DNA from: Acidobacteriaceae bacterium
GTDB lineage: Bacteria > Acidobacteriota > Terriglobia > Terriglobales > Acidobacteriaceae
NCBI GenBank assembly: GCA_003165795.1
Contig: PMWW01000192.1
Span: forward strand, 1 to 51,495
DNA: 51,495 nucleotides
Reading direction: 5' to 3'
Below are positions 33,052 through 42,810 of this stretch, one piece after another. The translations under genes were made by a program, and so were the position numbers. The first letter of the stretch is position 1, and each line of letters opens with the position of its first letter. The notes beneath the pieces are model-generated. The model saw nothing but the letters and a program-made list of their open reading frames with translations, was not told where the DNA came from and did no database searches.

Positions 33052-34251
33052 TCACCCGCCGGCGGTCGCAATATGTTTCAAAATCCTGGTCATGCCTGTC
33101 TGAAACGCGTCCGGCGGCGTAATCAGGCTGATGACCAGGTGGCCGTCTGCCGCGAAGTCATAGAAGTGTCCCGGCTGCACCAGCACTCCCGTCGCCTGCA
33201 GGAGCGCGATTGCCAGGTCCTCATCCGATCCAATCGCGGGAACGCGCAGCACCGCATACCAGCCGCCTTCCACGGCCAACCGGTGGCAAAGCTTCTGCGC
33301 AGATAATTGCGCGTCCAGCTCCAGCAGGTTTTCCCGGATGCGTTGCATCAGTTGCGCTTGAATGCCACGCCCCTCTTCAAGCATGGGGGGAATCGCCCAC
33401 TGCACCGGCGCATTCATCGAGAGATAGGTGTCGGCAACGACCTCCAGCCTGGCCAGCGCTTCGGCCTTCAGGGTATCCGGTCCGCTCACCGCAATCCAGG
33501 CAACCTTCATCTGCGGCAGGCCGGAAATCTTCGACAGCCCGTTCAGCGTGAAGGTCAGGGCTTCGCGATTCGCGGAGAACGGAAGGGGCGATTCTTCGCC
33601 CAGCGCATAGTCGAGGAAAACTTCGTCCGCGATGATTGCCAGACCGTTGGCCGCGCAAATGCGATGCAGTTCCTCGGCCTCGTGCCGCTTCGCATACGAA
33701 CCAGTTGGATTGTTAGGATGTACGACGAGTACGGCCCGGCATCTTCTGCCGGTCGCTTGGGCAAGTCCGATGGCGGCTTGCAGCGAAGGAAAATCCATCT
33801 GCCATCCGTGATCGTAAACCAGTTGGTAAGGGACCAGTGTCACATCTTGAAGGTCAGCCAGAAAGTCAAACAGCGGGTAGCTCGGCGTCGGCACCAATAC
33901 CGCATCTCCCGGATCGCAGAGCAAGCGAAAGACGAACGAGTAGGCCTCGCTGGTGCCGGTTGTCAGGAGCAGATCGTCGGGCGAGACCGGACTTCGGCGC
34001 TCCGCGTAATAGTCCGCGATTGCCTCGCGCGCGGCGAGCAAACCCTTCGGCTGCGGATCGTAGACCAGCACCTCGCGACGCGCCAGCGCCCGCAACAATT
34101 CCTCTTCGCGATATCGCAATCCAACGGTGGTGGGGTTCGAGGCCGTTAGGTCGAGCAGTTCCCTGCCCGCCCGGCGATGCGCCTCAAGGGCTTCTGTGTA
34201 GCGATTAGTGGCGAGGTTCCACGCCGTGCGCCGGGCAAAAAAGCTCTGCAT
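33052..34251 (-). CDS. PLP-dependent aminotransferase, class I/II
   Basis: A fold-type I aminotransferase of about 399 residues. TASNPTTVGLRY starts the substrate/PLP region, TTGTSEAYSFVFRLLCDPGD holds the PLP phosphate-binding turn, HPNNPTGSY and IADEVFLDYAL are the Asn and Asp motifs, and GLSKISGLPQMKVAW contains the Schiff-base Lys (K241 from this start). The ATG at 34251 is preferred; the frame reaches 34302 with no motif there and would overlap the next gene. Substrate cannot be told from sequence. Confidence 0.85.
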   Translation of the reverse strand: MQSFFARRTAWNLATNRYTEALEAHRRAGRELLDLTASNPTTVGLRYREEELLRALARREVLVYDPQPKGLLAAREAIADYYAERRSPVSPDDLLLTTGTSEAYSFVFRLLCDPGDAVLVPTPSYPLFDFLADLQDVTLVPYQLVYDHGWQMDFPSLQAAIGLAQATGRRCRAVLVVHPNNPTGSYAKRHEAEELHRICAANGLAIIADEVFLDYALGEESPLPFSANREALTFTLNGLSKISGLPQMKVAWIAVSGPDTLKAEALARLEVVADTYLSMNAPVQWAIPPMLEEGRGIQAQLMQRIRENLLELDAQLSAQKLCHRLAVEGGWYAVLRVPAIGSDEDLAIALLQATGVLVQPGHFYDFAADGHLVISLITPPDAFQTGMTRILKHIATAGG

Positions 34252-34282
34252 CAGAGCATGATAACGGACAAGGGTGCAGCCG

Positions 34283-35218
34283 TTATTTCGATACCGCGGC
34301 AAACAAATCCGACTTCAACAGCGCTTCGAAGCGCTGATCGTCGGCCTTGAAGTGCATCTGCAGCAGGTCATTGGAGCTGTCAACCGTGGTATTCTCCAGC
34401 GCCAACTTCTCCGTCGGCGTGCCGCTCAGCTTGCGGTACAGAACCCCTGCCTTCAGCAGCCCCGACAAGGTGGCCGCCGTTATCGTGTCCGAGGTCTTCA
34501 CGCTGAGATCGAAGGTCACACCATTGGTGAAGTCCATCACGTAATCCGACGCCAGCAAACGCTTCTTGATCACGTCATAGTCAGCCAGCGATGCCGCCTG
34601 GCCCAACGCCGACCTCATCATGTTTTGCGTACCTGCCTGGTCCAGCACGCTCCACACCGGCGAGTCTTGCACACTCGTGATCAGATCGTTCATCGTACTG
34701 TTCGACTGCACCGACTCCGCCCCATTATCGCGTACGTCGATGGCGCCCTTGATGGCGGCGTTCTCGCCGAACAGAATGGTCGTGGGATCGAGGAACACCA
34801 TTTGCATGCCCGATCCCATGGGATAGAGGTAGGAAAGAAGATATTTTTCCGGCTTGATCTTCTTCAGTCGCATCTTGGCTAGAAATTCCTTCTGCTTGAA
34901 CGGCCCCTGCGCGATGCCGATTCCATAGAGCGTCCCTTTGGCCACGCGGTAGCTGACAAAAGTGAGCTGCTCGATGTCCTTGTCAGGATCGACTCCCGCT
35001 CCCTTCAACGCCGTCTCGAACTGCTTGATACTGTCCGGCAGCACGCGATCTCGCAACGCGTGCGCCGCCTGCGAATCGCGCAGCGCGGGATAGTCGACGG
35101 AGATGATCTGCTGGAGCGCCGCGGGAACCACGGTGCGGGCATTGCTGCTCAAAGGCGCGGCGAGCGCAGGCATGCATAGCGCGCCACTCAGGAAAAGACC
35201 GGTAACAAACTGCTTCAT
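34283..35218 (-). CDS. Secreted hypothetical protein
   Basis: About 311 residues with a signal peptide (MKQFVTGLFLSGALCMPALA, cleaved before APLSS). The mature protein has a helical first part (DSIKQFETALKGAGVDPDKD), a central alpha/beta region (LTFVSYRVAKGTLYGIGIAQ) and a hydrophobic helix-turn (TLSGLLKAGVLYRKL), ending with a long helix (QMHFKADDQRFEALLKSDLF). It resembles acidobacterial envelope unknowns without a known domain. In-frame ATGs at 35227 and 35269 are alternatives; 35218 best places the signal peptide at the N-terminus. Confidence 0.7.
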   Translation of the reverse strand: MKQFVTGLFLSGALCMPALAAPLSSNARTVVPAALQQIISVDYPALRDSQAAHALRDRVLPDSIKQFETALKGAGVDPDKDIEQLTFVSYRVAKGTLYGIGIAQGPFKQKEFLAKMRLKKIKPEKYLLSYLYPMGSGMQMVFLDPTTILFGENAAIKGAIDVRDNGAESVQSNSTMNDLITSVQDSPVWSVLDQAGTQNMMRSALGQAASLADYDVIKKRLLASDYVMDFTNGVTFDLSVKTSDTITAATLSGLLKAGVLYRKLSGTPTEKLALENTTVDSSNDLLQMHFKADDQRFEALLKSDLFAAVSK

Positions 35219-35366
35219 GTTAATCATTCTACTCAACAATGTCAGCACAGATGCGGGATTTTGCTCCATTCTTGCTCAAGTCTTGCTCAAGGAGTGGCAA
35301 CCTTCGCTCGCCGGCAGAAGTTAGACGATGCTCGTCGACAAACATTAGCTGCAGCCGTCGAAAGCA

Positions 35367-36839
35367 TCAGCTCCTAACCGCCGTCACTCTCTGCTTCACA
35401 TCGGCGAGAAATACTTCATCCTTGATGTCGTTGAGGTTGATCTCGACGTTGGCCAGCGCACCTTCAGCGGCCGCGCGCGCCAGCGATACTCCTACCGTCA
35501 AGTCCGAGGCCATTCGCGGATTCGTCATCGGCCGCAGCGATTCGATCATCTGCCGCACTTCCCTCGCCCGCTCGGCAACCCCCAGCGGAATCAGCGTCGC
35601 CTTCTTCGTCGCCGCCTCAACCTCGACCTGCGCCTCGGGATGGTCTTTCGCCTTCTTGAACGCCGCCATCACTTCGTTGAACGACTCCGCGTCGGCATCG
35701 ATTGCCGCCTTGAACTGCTCGCGCAGCTCGGCCAAGCGCGCCAGAGCAACGGTCAACGGGCGTTCATACTGCGCGTAGGCCTTCTTGCCGCGAGACATTC
35801 CCGCGACCATGCTGCCCAGCGCAGCCGCCATCGCCGCTGTGGCAGCCGATGCGCTCCCTCCTCCCGGCGCTGCCGTGGGCGCTGCCAGTTGCTCGATAAA
35901 GGGCTCAACGCCGGCGCGGATTCCTCCGACCGCCAGCTTGCCACTCATCACCGCGACCAACCGGTTCTCCAGGATGAGCGACGAGTCGAAATTCTCGATC
36001 TGCAAAAACCACTCGGCCGCGTCTTCGAGCGCCTTCTTCGGAATCAGTCCAACAATCTCGCTCGCCAGCGGCATAACGCCGTAGCGCGCCGCTTCGCGCT
36101 TGACGTACTCGTACACGCGCGCGATCGGCGTTTGATCGGTATCGGTCAGGTTCATGGAAACCTGCGCCAGCCCGCGCACGCCTACTCCCATCCCCTTCAC
36201 GTAGCGCAGCCCGCCATTGGAAAAACGCACGGCCTTGCCAATCTTCTTGGCAATCTCCACATCCGGCGTGTTGAGGTAGACATTGTAGGCAACCAAGAAT
36301 TTGCGCGCTCCCACCACCGTCGCCCCCGCGGTGGGATGCAGCGCCGCTTCTCCGAAATCCGGTTTGCGCGCCCGGTTGGTCTTCACCTCTTCGCGAATGC
36401 CTTCGAACTGTCCCCGACGCACATTCTCCAGATTCTGGCGCTCGGGAATTTGCGCCGCGGCTTCGTACAAATACACGGGAACCTTCCAGCGCTTCCAGAT
36501 TTCTTCGCCGACGCGACGCGCAATGGCGACACAATCTTCCAGCGTCAGAGCTTCGATCGGGATGAACGGAATTACGTCGGCCGCGCCCAACCTTGGATGA
36601 GCGCCGGTGTGCTTGGTCAGGTCGATGAGCTCGGCGGCCTTGCCTACGCCGCGAATCGCGGCTTCGGCCACGTTCACCGGATCGCCCACCAGGGTGATCA
36701 CGCAGCGGTTGTGGTCGGCGTCCATCTCGCGGTCGAGCAGATAAACGCCATCCATCTTCATGGCTTCGATAATGGCATCGACTTTCGCTTTGTCGCGCCC
36801 TTCGGAGAAGTTCGGTACACATTCGACGAGTGCAGGCAT
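35367..36839 (-). CDS. ftcD: Bifunctional glutamate formimidoyltransferase / formimidoyltetrahydrofolate cyclodeaminase
   Basis: About 490 residues fusing two enzymes of histidine degradation/folate metabolism. The formimidoyltransferase part starts [20 protein letters not shown] and has [20 protein letters not shown] with the catalytic His; the cyclodeaminase part holds [40 protein letters not shown] and ends in helices. It should take a formimino group from formiminoglutamate to tetrahydrofolate, releasing ammonia. The ATG at 36839 is chosen ([14 protein letters not shown]); the frame reaches 36917. No hut genes are nearby. It is divergent from ispG. Confidence 0.93.
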   Translation of the reverse strand: MPALVECVPNFSEGRDKAKVDAIIEAMKMDGVYLLDREMDADHNRCVITLVGDPVNVAEAAIRGVGKAAELIDLTKHTGAHPRLGAADVIPFIPIEALTLEDCVAIARRVGEEIWKRWKVPVYLYEAAAQIPERQNLENVRRGQFEGIREEVKTNRARKPDFGEAALHPTAGATVVGARKFLVAYNVYLNTPDVEIAKKIGKAVRFSNGGLRYVKGMGVGVRGLAQVSMNLTDTDQTPIARVYEYVKREAARYGVMPLASEIVGLIPKKALEDAAEWFLQIENFDSSLILENRLVAVMSGKLAVGGIRAGVEPFIEQLAAPTAAPGGGSASAATAAMAAALGSMVAGMSRGKKAYAQYERPLTVALARLAELREQFKAAIDADAESFNEVMAAFKKAKDHPEAQVEVEAATKKATLIPLGVAERAREVRQMIESLRPMTNPRMASDLTVGVSLARAAAEGALANVEINLNDIKDEVFLADVKQRVTAVRS

Positions 36840-37007
36840 AAGCATCAGGATAAAGCACCCAGAGGAATTCCTCGAAGTGCCTCCCGGCGCATCACCGGCC
36901 AGCGATTTTTCCGCCACCCGTTCAACGACGGCGAATGTGTGTCAGACCTCTTCCACTCTGCTCCAGCAACTCTGACCAACCGTGTTACACTTTTCTATAC
37001 ATCCTGT

Positions 37008-38255
37008 ATGGCTCAAATTCAGCGCAGAAAAACGTACACGGCGGTCGTAGGCGGGGTTCGCGTCGGTTCCGATGTACCAATCGTGGTGCAGTCCATGACC
37101 AACACCGACACCGCCGACATCGACGGCACCATCCGTCAGTGCATGGCCCTGGCCCGCGCCGGCTCGGAGCTGGTACGCGTCACCGTCAACAACGATGCCG
37201 CCGCCGAAGCCGTGCCGCACATTGTCGACGGGCTTGACCGCCTGGGCGTGCCGGTGCCGATCATCGGCGACTTTCATTACAACGGCCACATCCTGCTGAA
37301 GAAGTATCCCGCGTGCGCGCGGACGCTGGCCAAGTACCGCATCAATCCCGGCAACGTCTCTATCGGCAAGAAGGACGACAACAACTTCCGCGCCATGATC
37401 GAGGTCGCCATTGAGAATGACAAGCCGGTGCGCATCGGCGTCAACTGGGGCTCGCTCGACCAGTCGCTGCTGACGCGGCTGATGGATGCGAACTCCAAGC
37501 TCGGCGAACCCAAGGACGCGCGCGACGTGACCATGGAAGCCATGGTGCAAAGCGCCCTGCGCTCCGCCGATCTCGCCGTCAGCTACGGCATGAAGCCGGA
37601 GCAGATCATCCTCAGCGCCAAAGTCAGCGGCGTGCAGGACCTCATCGACGTCTATCGCGAGCTGGCCCGGCGTTGCGAATATCCGCTGCATCTTGGCCTG
37701 ACTGAAGCCGGCATGGGCGCCAAAGGCATTGTCAGCAGCACGGCGGCGCTGGGCGTCGTTATGCAGGAAGGCATTGGCGATACGATTCGCGTTTCGCTCA
37801 CGCCTGCGCCCAACGGCGATCGCACCGAAGAAGTCACGGTCGCCCAACAGATCTTGCAGTCAATGGGAATCCGCAGCTTCACGCCGCAAGTCACCGCTTG
37901 TCCCGGCTGCGGTCGCACCACGAGTACTTTCTTTCAGGAGATGGCCGAACAGATTCAAGGCTACCTGCGCGACCAGATGCCCATCTGGAAGACGAGCTAC
38001 TCCGGCGTGGAAGAGATGAAGGTCGCCGTGATGGGCTGCATCGTAAACGGCCCCGGCGAGTCGAAGCATTCCAACATCGGCATCTCGCTGCCGGGAACAT
38101 TCGAGGACCCGAAGGCGCCAGTGTACGTTGATGGCCGCCTGATGCTGACGCTCAAGGGCGATCACATCGTCGCCGAGTTTATCAAGATCGTCGACAACTA
38201 CGTGGACTCGCACTACGCGGCAAAGGAAAAGCAGTTAGTAACAATCGGCGGCTAG
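37008..38255 (+). CDS. ispG: 4-hydroxy-3-methylbut-2-enyl diphosphate synthase
   Basis: A 415-residue [4Fe-4S] enzyme of the MEP isoprenoid pathway that reduces MEcPP to HMBPP. It starts [20 protein letters not shown], shows [51 protein letters not shown] and [20 protein letters not shown], and carries the cluster ligands in [13 protein letters not shown] and [20 protein letters not shown]. The open frame runs far upstream of 37008 over the opposite ftcD gene; the ATG at 37008 is the real start by family length. Confidence 0.97.
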   Translation: MAQIQRRKTYTAVVGGVRVGSDVPIVVQSMTNTDTADIDGTIRQCMALARAGSELVRVTVNNDAAAEAVPHIVDGLDRLGVPVPIIGDFHYNGHILLKKYPACARTLAKYRINPGNVSIGKKDDNNFRAMIEVAIENDKPVRIGVNWGSLDQSLLTRLMDANSKLGEPKDARDVTMEAMVQSALRSADLAVSYGMKPEQIILSAKVSGVQDLIDVYRELARRCEYPLHLGLTEAGMGAKGIVSSTAALGVVMQEGIGDTIRVSLTPAPNGDRTEEVTVAQQILQSMGIRSFTPQVTACPGCGRTTSTFFQEMAEQIQGYLRDQMPIWKTSYSGVEEMKVAVMGCIVNGPGESKHSNIGISLPGTFEDPKAPVYVDGRLMLTLKGDHIVAEFIKIVDNYVDSHYAAKEKQLVTIGG

Positions 38256-38467
38256 TTTTGGCGGTCAGCTCCCGGCCCTTAGCAAGCGCCGATTGCCGTG
38301 ATTTATGGGGACTTGAGGAAACGCAAAATCATTTGATTGCCGTTGGACCGCTTGCAAGATTAAAACCGCCCACTCTCCGAAAACAATGGCCGTTGCCCTC
38401 CGGCGGCGAATAGTACAATGAACAGTTTTCTTGGCATCGCTTCTTTCATTTGGTAAAGGTCTGATAC

Positions 38468-39229
38468 TTGATTCGCACGGGCTACTACAGTTTTCTCGTC
38501 GTTCTCCTGGGGCTTTCGCTTTCGATCGGTTGCAGCAAGAGCAACTCGCCGCAAGTCGCGGCTGCCAACCGCTCACAACCGAAAGCCGTGCTCGTCGATA
38601 GCGCCAGCGCAGCTACCATCACCGGCACCATCACCTTTGACGGCATTGCTCCCGCGCCCAAGCCGATCGACATGTCCAACGATCCCGGCTGCAAGGGGCA
38701 GGCCGCATCGGAGCAGGTCGTGGTCGACGAGGGCCATCTCGCCAACGTGCTCGTGTATGTCAAAGACGGTCTCGCCAACCGCAGCTTCGATCCGCCTCAG
38801 CAGAGGGTCACCATCAAACAGGAGGGTTGCCGCTACGTGCCGCATGTTGTGGCCGTCATGACCGGCCAGCCAGTGCGCTTCGAAGACGCCGATCAGACGC
38901 TGCACAACATCCATCCCATGCCCAAGCAGAACCGCGAGTGGAACCAGTCGCAGATGCCCAATTCGCAACCGCTGGACAAGACCTTCAGCACGCCCGAGTT
39001 GATGATCCCGGTCAAATGCAACCAGCATCCCTGGATGCGCATGTATCTCAACGTGATCGGGAACCCGTTCTTCGCCGTCACCGGCAAGGACGGCAAGTTC
39101 AGCCTGCCGGGCCTGCCGCCGGGGACGTACACCATCGCCGCGGTACAAGAGAAGTATGGCGAGAAGACGCAGACCATCACGGTGGGCGCGAAGGAAGAGA
39201 AGAGCGTGTGGTTCAGCTATCAGGAATAG
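38468..39229 (+). CDS. Predicted lipoprotein with cupredoxin-like and carboxypeptidase-regulatory-like domains
   Basis: 253 residues. The signal LVVLLGLSLSIGC lipidates Cys22. Residues about 45-200 form a beta domain with TITGTITFDGIAPAPKPI at the front and a copper-site-like set: H146 in LHNIHPM, then C184, H187 and M190 in VKCNQHPWM, matching type 1 copper ligands (His, Cys, His, Met). The end KDGKFSLPGLPPGTYTIAAV is a carboxypeptidase-regulatory/peptidase-associated repeat. Electron transfer in the envelope is the likely role, inferred from the ligands. The start is TTG at 38468 with AAAGG upstream. Confidence 0.8.
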   Translation: MIRTGYYSFLVVLLGLSLSIGCSKSNSPQVAAANRSQPKAVLVDSASAATITGTITFDGIAPAPKPIDMSNDPGCKGQAASEQVVVDEGHLANVLVYVKDGLANRSFDPPQQRVTIKQEGCRYVPHVVAVMTGQPVRFEDADQTLHNIHPMPKQNREWNQSQMPNSQPLDKTFSTPELMIPVKCNQHPWMRMYLNVIGNPFFAVTGKDGKFSLPGLPPGTYTIAAVQEKYGEKTQTITVGAKEEKSVWFSYQE

Positions 39230-39248
39230 AACAGGGTTGCCTGTATTG

Positions 39249-39650
39249 CTACGCCGTCTCCGCCAGCGCTATTACCAGCTCGCGTTCGCGCGGGCCGTCC
39301 AGTTCGATCAGCACCACGCGCTGCCAGGTACCCAGCAGGAGTAAGCCGCTTTCCACCATCAGGCTCACCGACGTCCCAATCATCGCCGACAGAATGTGAT
39401 CGGGTACATGCTCCGGATTGTGCTCGTGCCGGTAGTCGAGCTTCGGCACCATGAGTTCGAAGGCGTCGAGCATGTCGAGATCGGTGCCGGGATCGAGGTC
39501 GGCGGTGGTCAGGGCCGCAGTGGTATGCAGAAGACTGAGCTGGCAGACTCCGGTCTTGTCCTCGTACTGCTTCCACAGGACAGCTTCCAGCTTCTGCGTG
39601 ATATCGATGACCTCGCGCTTCTTGTGCGTTTTGATGGCAAGACGATGCAT
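39249..39650 (-). CDS. YjbQ/UPF0047 family protein
   Basis: 133 residues of the widely conserved YjbQ family (proposed secondary thiamine-phosphate synthase activity in some members). Diagnostic features: VCQLSLLHTTAALTTADLDP near residues 35-54, DYRHEHNPEHVPDHILSAMI with clustered His residues, and VSLMVESGLLLLGTWQRVVL followed by IELDGPRERELVIAL. Length is normal. It ends eight bases before the aldose-epimerase gene begins in the same direction upstream, so the two are likely co-transcribed. Cellular role is unclear. Confidence 0.9.
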   Translation of the reverse strand: MHRLAIKTHKKREVIDITQKLEAVLWKQYEDKTGVCQLSLLHTTAALTTADLDPGTDLDMLDAFELMVPKLDYRHEHNPEHVPDHILSAMIGTSVSLMVESGLLLLGTWQRVVLIELDGPRERELVIALAETA

Positions 39651-39657
39651 GGCTTAC

Positions 39658-40869
39658 CTATTCTTTCGGCGTGAACAGCTCCAGGCGGACCCGCCATGCG
39701 ACGGACTCTCCGGGCTGAAGCAGAACCATGCCGGTATCTGCACTTCCCCAATCCTGGTTATAAGGATCGGGCAGGTTGAACTGCGGCTCGATAGCGACAA
39801 AATTCTTCTGCGGAGGAGCATACACCTGGATCGACTTGATCTGCGGCGAAAGCGTAATCAGCCGCAGACCGTATTTCGCCGCCGGATCGATGATCTCCGA
39901 AACCGTGCGCCCTTCCGCGTTGTAGCTCAAGTTGGAGAAATTGTCATCCAGATATTGCGTTCCCAAAGCTCGCCCGGCGGGAGCGGAAAAATCGTACGGC
40001 GTGCCCTTCACGCTCACGCGCTGGCCGGTGGTAAACGAATCGTCATAATTGTTCATGACGGCGCGCGTCTGGCTGGGCAGAAGCAGCCTCACTTGCCGGC
40101 GGTCACCACTCGGCAGAACAAAATATGGATGCCAGCCGATGCCCATGGGGAGCGGCTGGTGGCCAACGTTTTTCGCCGTAACCGTCATTTCGAACGCGTC
40201 GTGGCTTAGCGTGGTTTCGACCTTCACGTCGGTGTCCGACAGCCAGTGACCATCGAAGTTGCCGGCGCGCAGCACCGCAGAAATAGTCGAGTTATCGCGT
40301 CCGTTGTGTGCTGACACATCCTGGAATTGCGATTGCCGCATCAGCCCGTGGATGGCGTGCTTCTCAGCTCCGGGATTATTGCCGCTCCAGTTGGCAGGCA
40401 GCGTGACGGCCTTTCCCGATACCGTCACGGTCATCGTTTTGCCGTCGGCAGACACCTTGCCGCGAATACGATTGGCAAACGGTAGAAGGATGGCGCCGCC
40501 GAATTTGAATATCTGGTTGCCGAACTCGTCGTCGCGCTGGTGCAACAATCGTTCCGCTTCCGGCAGCGGAGGAGAATTCAATAGCTCGATCTCGCCTTTA
40601 CCCGGAAGGTAAGCTTTGATTTGGAGGACCGCCATGCCGCGCCCCGGAAGGATGCACGCGTCAAGAAATTGCGGCTTACTCCGATCGCTGACTTCTGGAC
40701 GCCGTAGCGTAACCACCGGCTCTCCTCCAATCAAAATAGACTGAGCTGGCTTAGACGCGTGATTCACCTGGGCTGTGGCTTTGCTACTCTCGATTCCCAG
40801 CCAGCCGAGCCCCAGCCACGCCACAGCGAGTAGACTGAATTGGACTCCCCGACAATGCGAAACGCTCAT
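39658..40869 (-). CDS. Secreted aldose 1-epimerase (mutarotase)
   Basis: About 403 residues with a signal peptide (SLLAVAWLGLGWLGIESSKA region). It belongs to the galactose mutarotase-like superfamily: FGGAILLPFANRIRGKVSAD, HAIHGLMRQSQFQDVSAHNG and GIGWHPYFVLPSGDRRQVRL hold the Arg, first His and second His motifs, and FVAIEPQFNLPDPYN carries the Glu. It should interconvert alpha and beta sugars in the periplasm. The ATG at 40869 (MSVSHC) is chosen; the frame opens at 40938. It overlaps no gene and precedes the YjbQ gene. Confidence 0.85.
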   Translation of the reverse strand: MSVSHCRGVQFSLLAVAWLGLGWLGIESSKATAQVNHASKPAQSILIGGEPVVTLRRPEVSDRSKPQFLDACILPGRGMAVLQIKAYLPGKGEIELLNSPPLPEAERLLHQRDDEFGNQIFKFGGAILLPFANRIRGKVSADGKTMTVTVSGKAVTLPANWSGNNPGAEKHAIHGLMRQSQFQDVSAHNGRDNSTISAVLRAGNFDGHWLSDTDVKVETTLSHDAFEMTVTAKNVGHQPLPMGIGWHPYFVLPSGDRRQVRLLLPSQTRAVMNNYDDSFTTGQRVSVKGTPYDFSAPAGRALGTQYLDDNFSNLSYNAEGRTVSEIIDPAAKYGLRLITLSPQIKSIQVYAPPQKNFVAIEPQFNLPDPYNQDWGSADTGMVLLQPGESVAWRVRLELFTPKE

Positions 40870-41007
40870 GGGATAACCTTGCTTTATCGAAAACCGCGAC
40901 CATGCCCGCAACAGGGACACCGGGACCAGTGTTCCCATGCTTGTCAGGCGGGTCTAAACTCAGCCACTAGACAACCGGGCGGTGCCTGTCTTTGAGATTA
41001 GCGGCAA

Positions 41008-42795
41008 ATGATAACACCCAGCAAAGGTAGAAGCTCGGTCGGGAACATGCAAACTGGCCGAATATCTCGCTTCCGGCTTTCGTTTATAGCGGCGATGTGC
41101 GTTTGGGTAGCCTTGCTTTCGTCGCCAGCGATGTCGCAAACCAGCACCCCCCCGGCCACTGCGCCGGCTGAGTCCGCGGTGCAATCGCCCGACAAGAATT
41201 CGCCTGAAGTCTCTTCCCGCGAAGAGACAACCACCTTCAAAGTGAAGGTCAATCTCGTAGAGGTCCGGGTGGTGGTGCGCGACGTTCAAGGACACGCCAT
41301 TGGAAATCTCAAGCGGGAAGACTTCCAGCTTTTTGACAATGGCAAGCCGCAAGTCATCAGCAAGTTCAGCGTGGAACAGGCGGGAACGAATCGCGCAATC
41401 TATCATGATGTGGCTAACGGTCCAGCCGAAGCGCCGCCTGCGATTACGCCAACCGGGCCGCAGCGCTACATTGCCTACCTGTTCGATGACATTCACCTGA
41501 ATTTTTCCGATCTGGCGCAGGCGAGAAATGCGGCGGAACATCAATTGCAATCGCTGCAGCCTACGGACCGCGCCGCCATCTACTCCACCTCGGGCCAAAC
41601 CCAGCTTGACTTCACCGATGATCGAGCGCAATTGACGGCGACTCTCAATCGCCTGCTCCCGCGACCGATGGCGCATACCGGGCTCGTACCTTGTCCCAAT
41701 ATTTCCTACTATATGGCCGACCTGATGGAGAATAAGCATGATCCGCAGGCGATACAAGTGGCCATACAGGATGCCACGGACTGCGGATATTCCGCCAATA
41801 CGCTGACGATCGAAGCCTACGCGCGGCAGGCGCTCAATTCGGCGGAACAGGAGATGCGGCTTTCTTTGGGAACCTTGCAGGAAGTGGTGAAGCGGCTCTC
41901 GGTTATGCCCGGACAGCGGATGATCGTCCTGGTCTCGCCCGGTTTCATGAACCACGACGTCATGCATGAGCAGTCCGAGGTCATGGATCGCGCCTCGCAT
42001 TCCAACGTTGTCATCAACACGCTGGATGCGCGCGGCCTCTATACTACTTTGCCGGACGTGAGCCAACAGCGTTCTCCCAGCGCATCAATCGCGGGACTGG
42101 TGCAGCAATATCGCAGTGCGGAACTGGCGGCCGATAGCGACATCTTGGCCGAGTTGGCCGACGCTACCGGCGGCACGTTCTTTCACAACAACAACGATCT
42201 CGCGGAAGGTTTTCGCCGCCTGGCTGCGGTTCCCGAGTTTTCCTACCTGCTGGGATTCGCGCCCCAGGAGCTGAAACCTGACGGCCACTTTCACAAGCTG
42301 AAGGTCACGCTGAAGGGTCCGGCCAGGGGTGCCGTCCAAGCCCGCAAGGGATACTATGCTCCCAGGAGCGCAACCGATCCGGCTGAGCAGGCGAGGCAGG
42401 CCATCGAGGACGCGGTCTTCTCGCAGGAAGAGTCACGCGAAATTCCGGTTGAAGTGCACACGCAGTTCTTCAAGCCGGACGACAACAACGCCAAGTTGTC
42501 CGTGGTGGTACGCATGGATGTGCGGCACATTCATTTTCGCAAGACGAACGGCAGAAATGACAATGACGTTACAGTTGTCTCGGCGGTGTTCGATCGCAAC
42601 GGAAATTTCGTCACCGGCAACCAGAAGGTGCTGCAATTGCGTTTGAAGGATGAAACACTGGAAGGCCGGCTCAACTCGGGCATCAGCTTGAAAAGCAGTT
42701 TTGACATCAAGCCGGGAAGCTACATCGTCCGCCTGGTAGTCCGCGACGAAGACGGCCAGCTTTCCGAGGAAAATAGCGCGGTAGAAATTCAGTAG
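41008..42795 (+). CDS. VWFA-related acidobacterial domain protein 1
   Basis: 595 residues of the acidobacterial VWFA-related family (TIGR03436 type). The N-terminal helix (LSFIAAMCVWVALLSSPAMS) is a signal peptide. A strand-rich entry KVNLVEVRVVVRDVQGHAIG, KREDFQLFDNGKPQVISKFS leads to the VWA-like domain starting YIAYLFDDIHLNFSDLAQAR; the usual DxSxS metal site is degenerate here (DDIHL). MIVLVSPGFMNHDVMHEQ and TGGTFFHNNNDLAEGFRRLA follow, with a beta domain to the end. Function unknown, probably envelope or extracellular. A start at 41047 (MQTGRISRFRL) is also possible. The second family member follows 9 bp later. Confidence 0.85.
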   Translation: MITPSKGRSSVGNMQTGRISRFRLSFIAAMCVWVALLSSPAMSQTSTPPATAPAESAVQSPDKNSPEVSSREETTTFKVKVNLVEVRVVVRDVQGHAIGNLKREDFQLFDNGKPQVISKFSVEQAGTNRAIYHDVANGPAEAPPAITPTGPQRYIAYLFDDIHLNFSDLAQARNAAEHQLQSLQPTDRAAIYSTSGQTQLDFTDDRAQLTATLNRLLPRPMAHTGLVPCPNISYYMADLMENKHDPQAIQVAIQDATDCGYSANTLTIEAYARQALNSAEQEMRLSLGTLQEVVKRLSVMPGQRMIVLVSPGFMNHDVMHEQSEVMDRASHSNVVINTLDARGLYTTLPDVSQQRSPSASIAGLVQQYRSAELAADSDILAELADATGGTFFHNNNDLAEGFRRLAAVPEFSYLLGFAPQELKPDGHFHKLKVTLKGPARGAVQARKGYYAPRSATDPAEQARQAIEDAVFSQEESREIPVEVHTQFFKPDDNNAKLSVVVRMDVRHIHFRKTNGRNDNDVTVVSAVFDRNGNFVTGNQKVLQLRLKDETLEGRLNSGISLKSSFDIKPGSYIVRLVVRDEDGQLSEENSAVEIQ

Positions 42796-42810
42796 GTTCA
42801 GGGGTTGCAT

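Noticed and set aside
35269-35291. Tandem TCTTGCTCAAG repeat upstream of the secreted protein at 34.3-35.2 kb
   Set aside because: Only two short copies; probably chance or slippage, no clear operator symmetry.
35640-37007. Long plus-strand open frame upstream of ispG, in frame with it
   Set aside because: It runs antisense over ftcD; its translation is His/Arg-rich without domains, and IspG length and family start place the real start at 37008.
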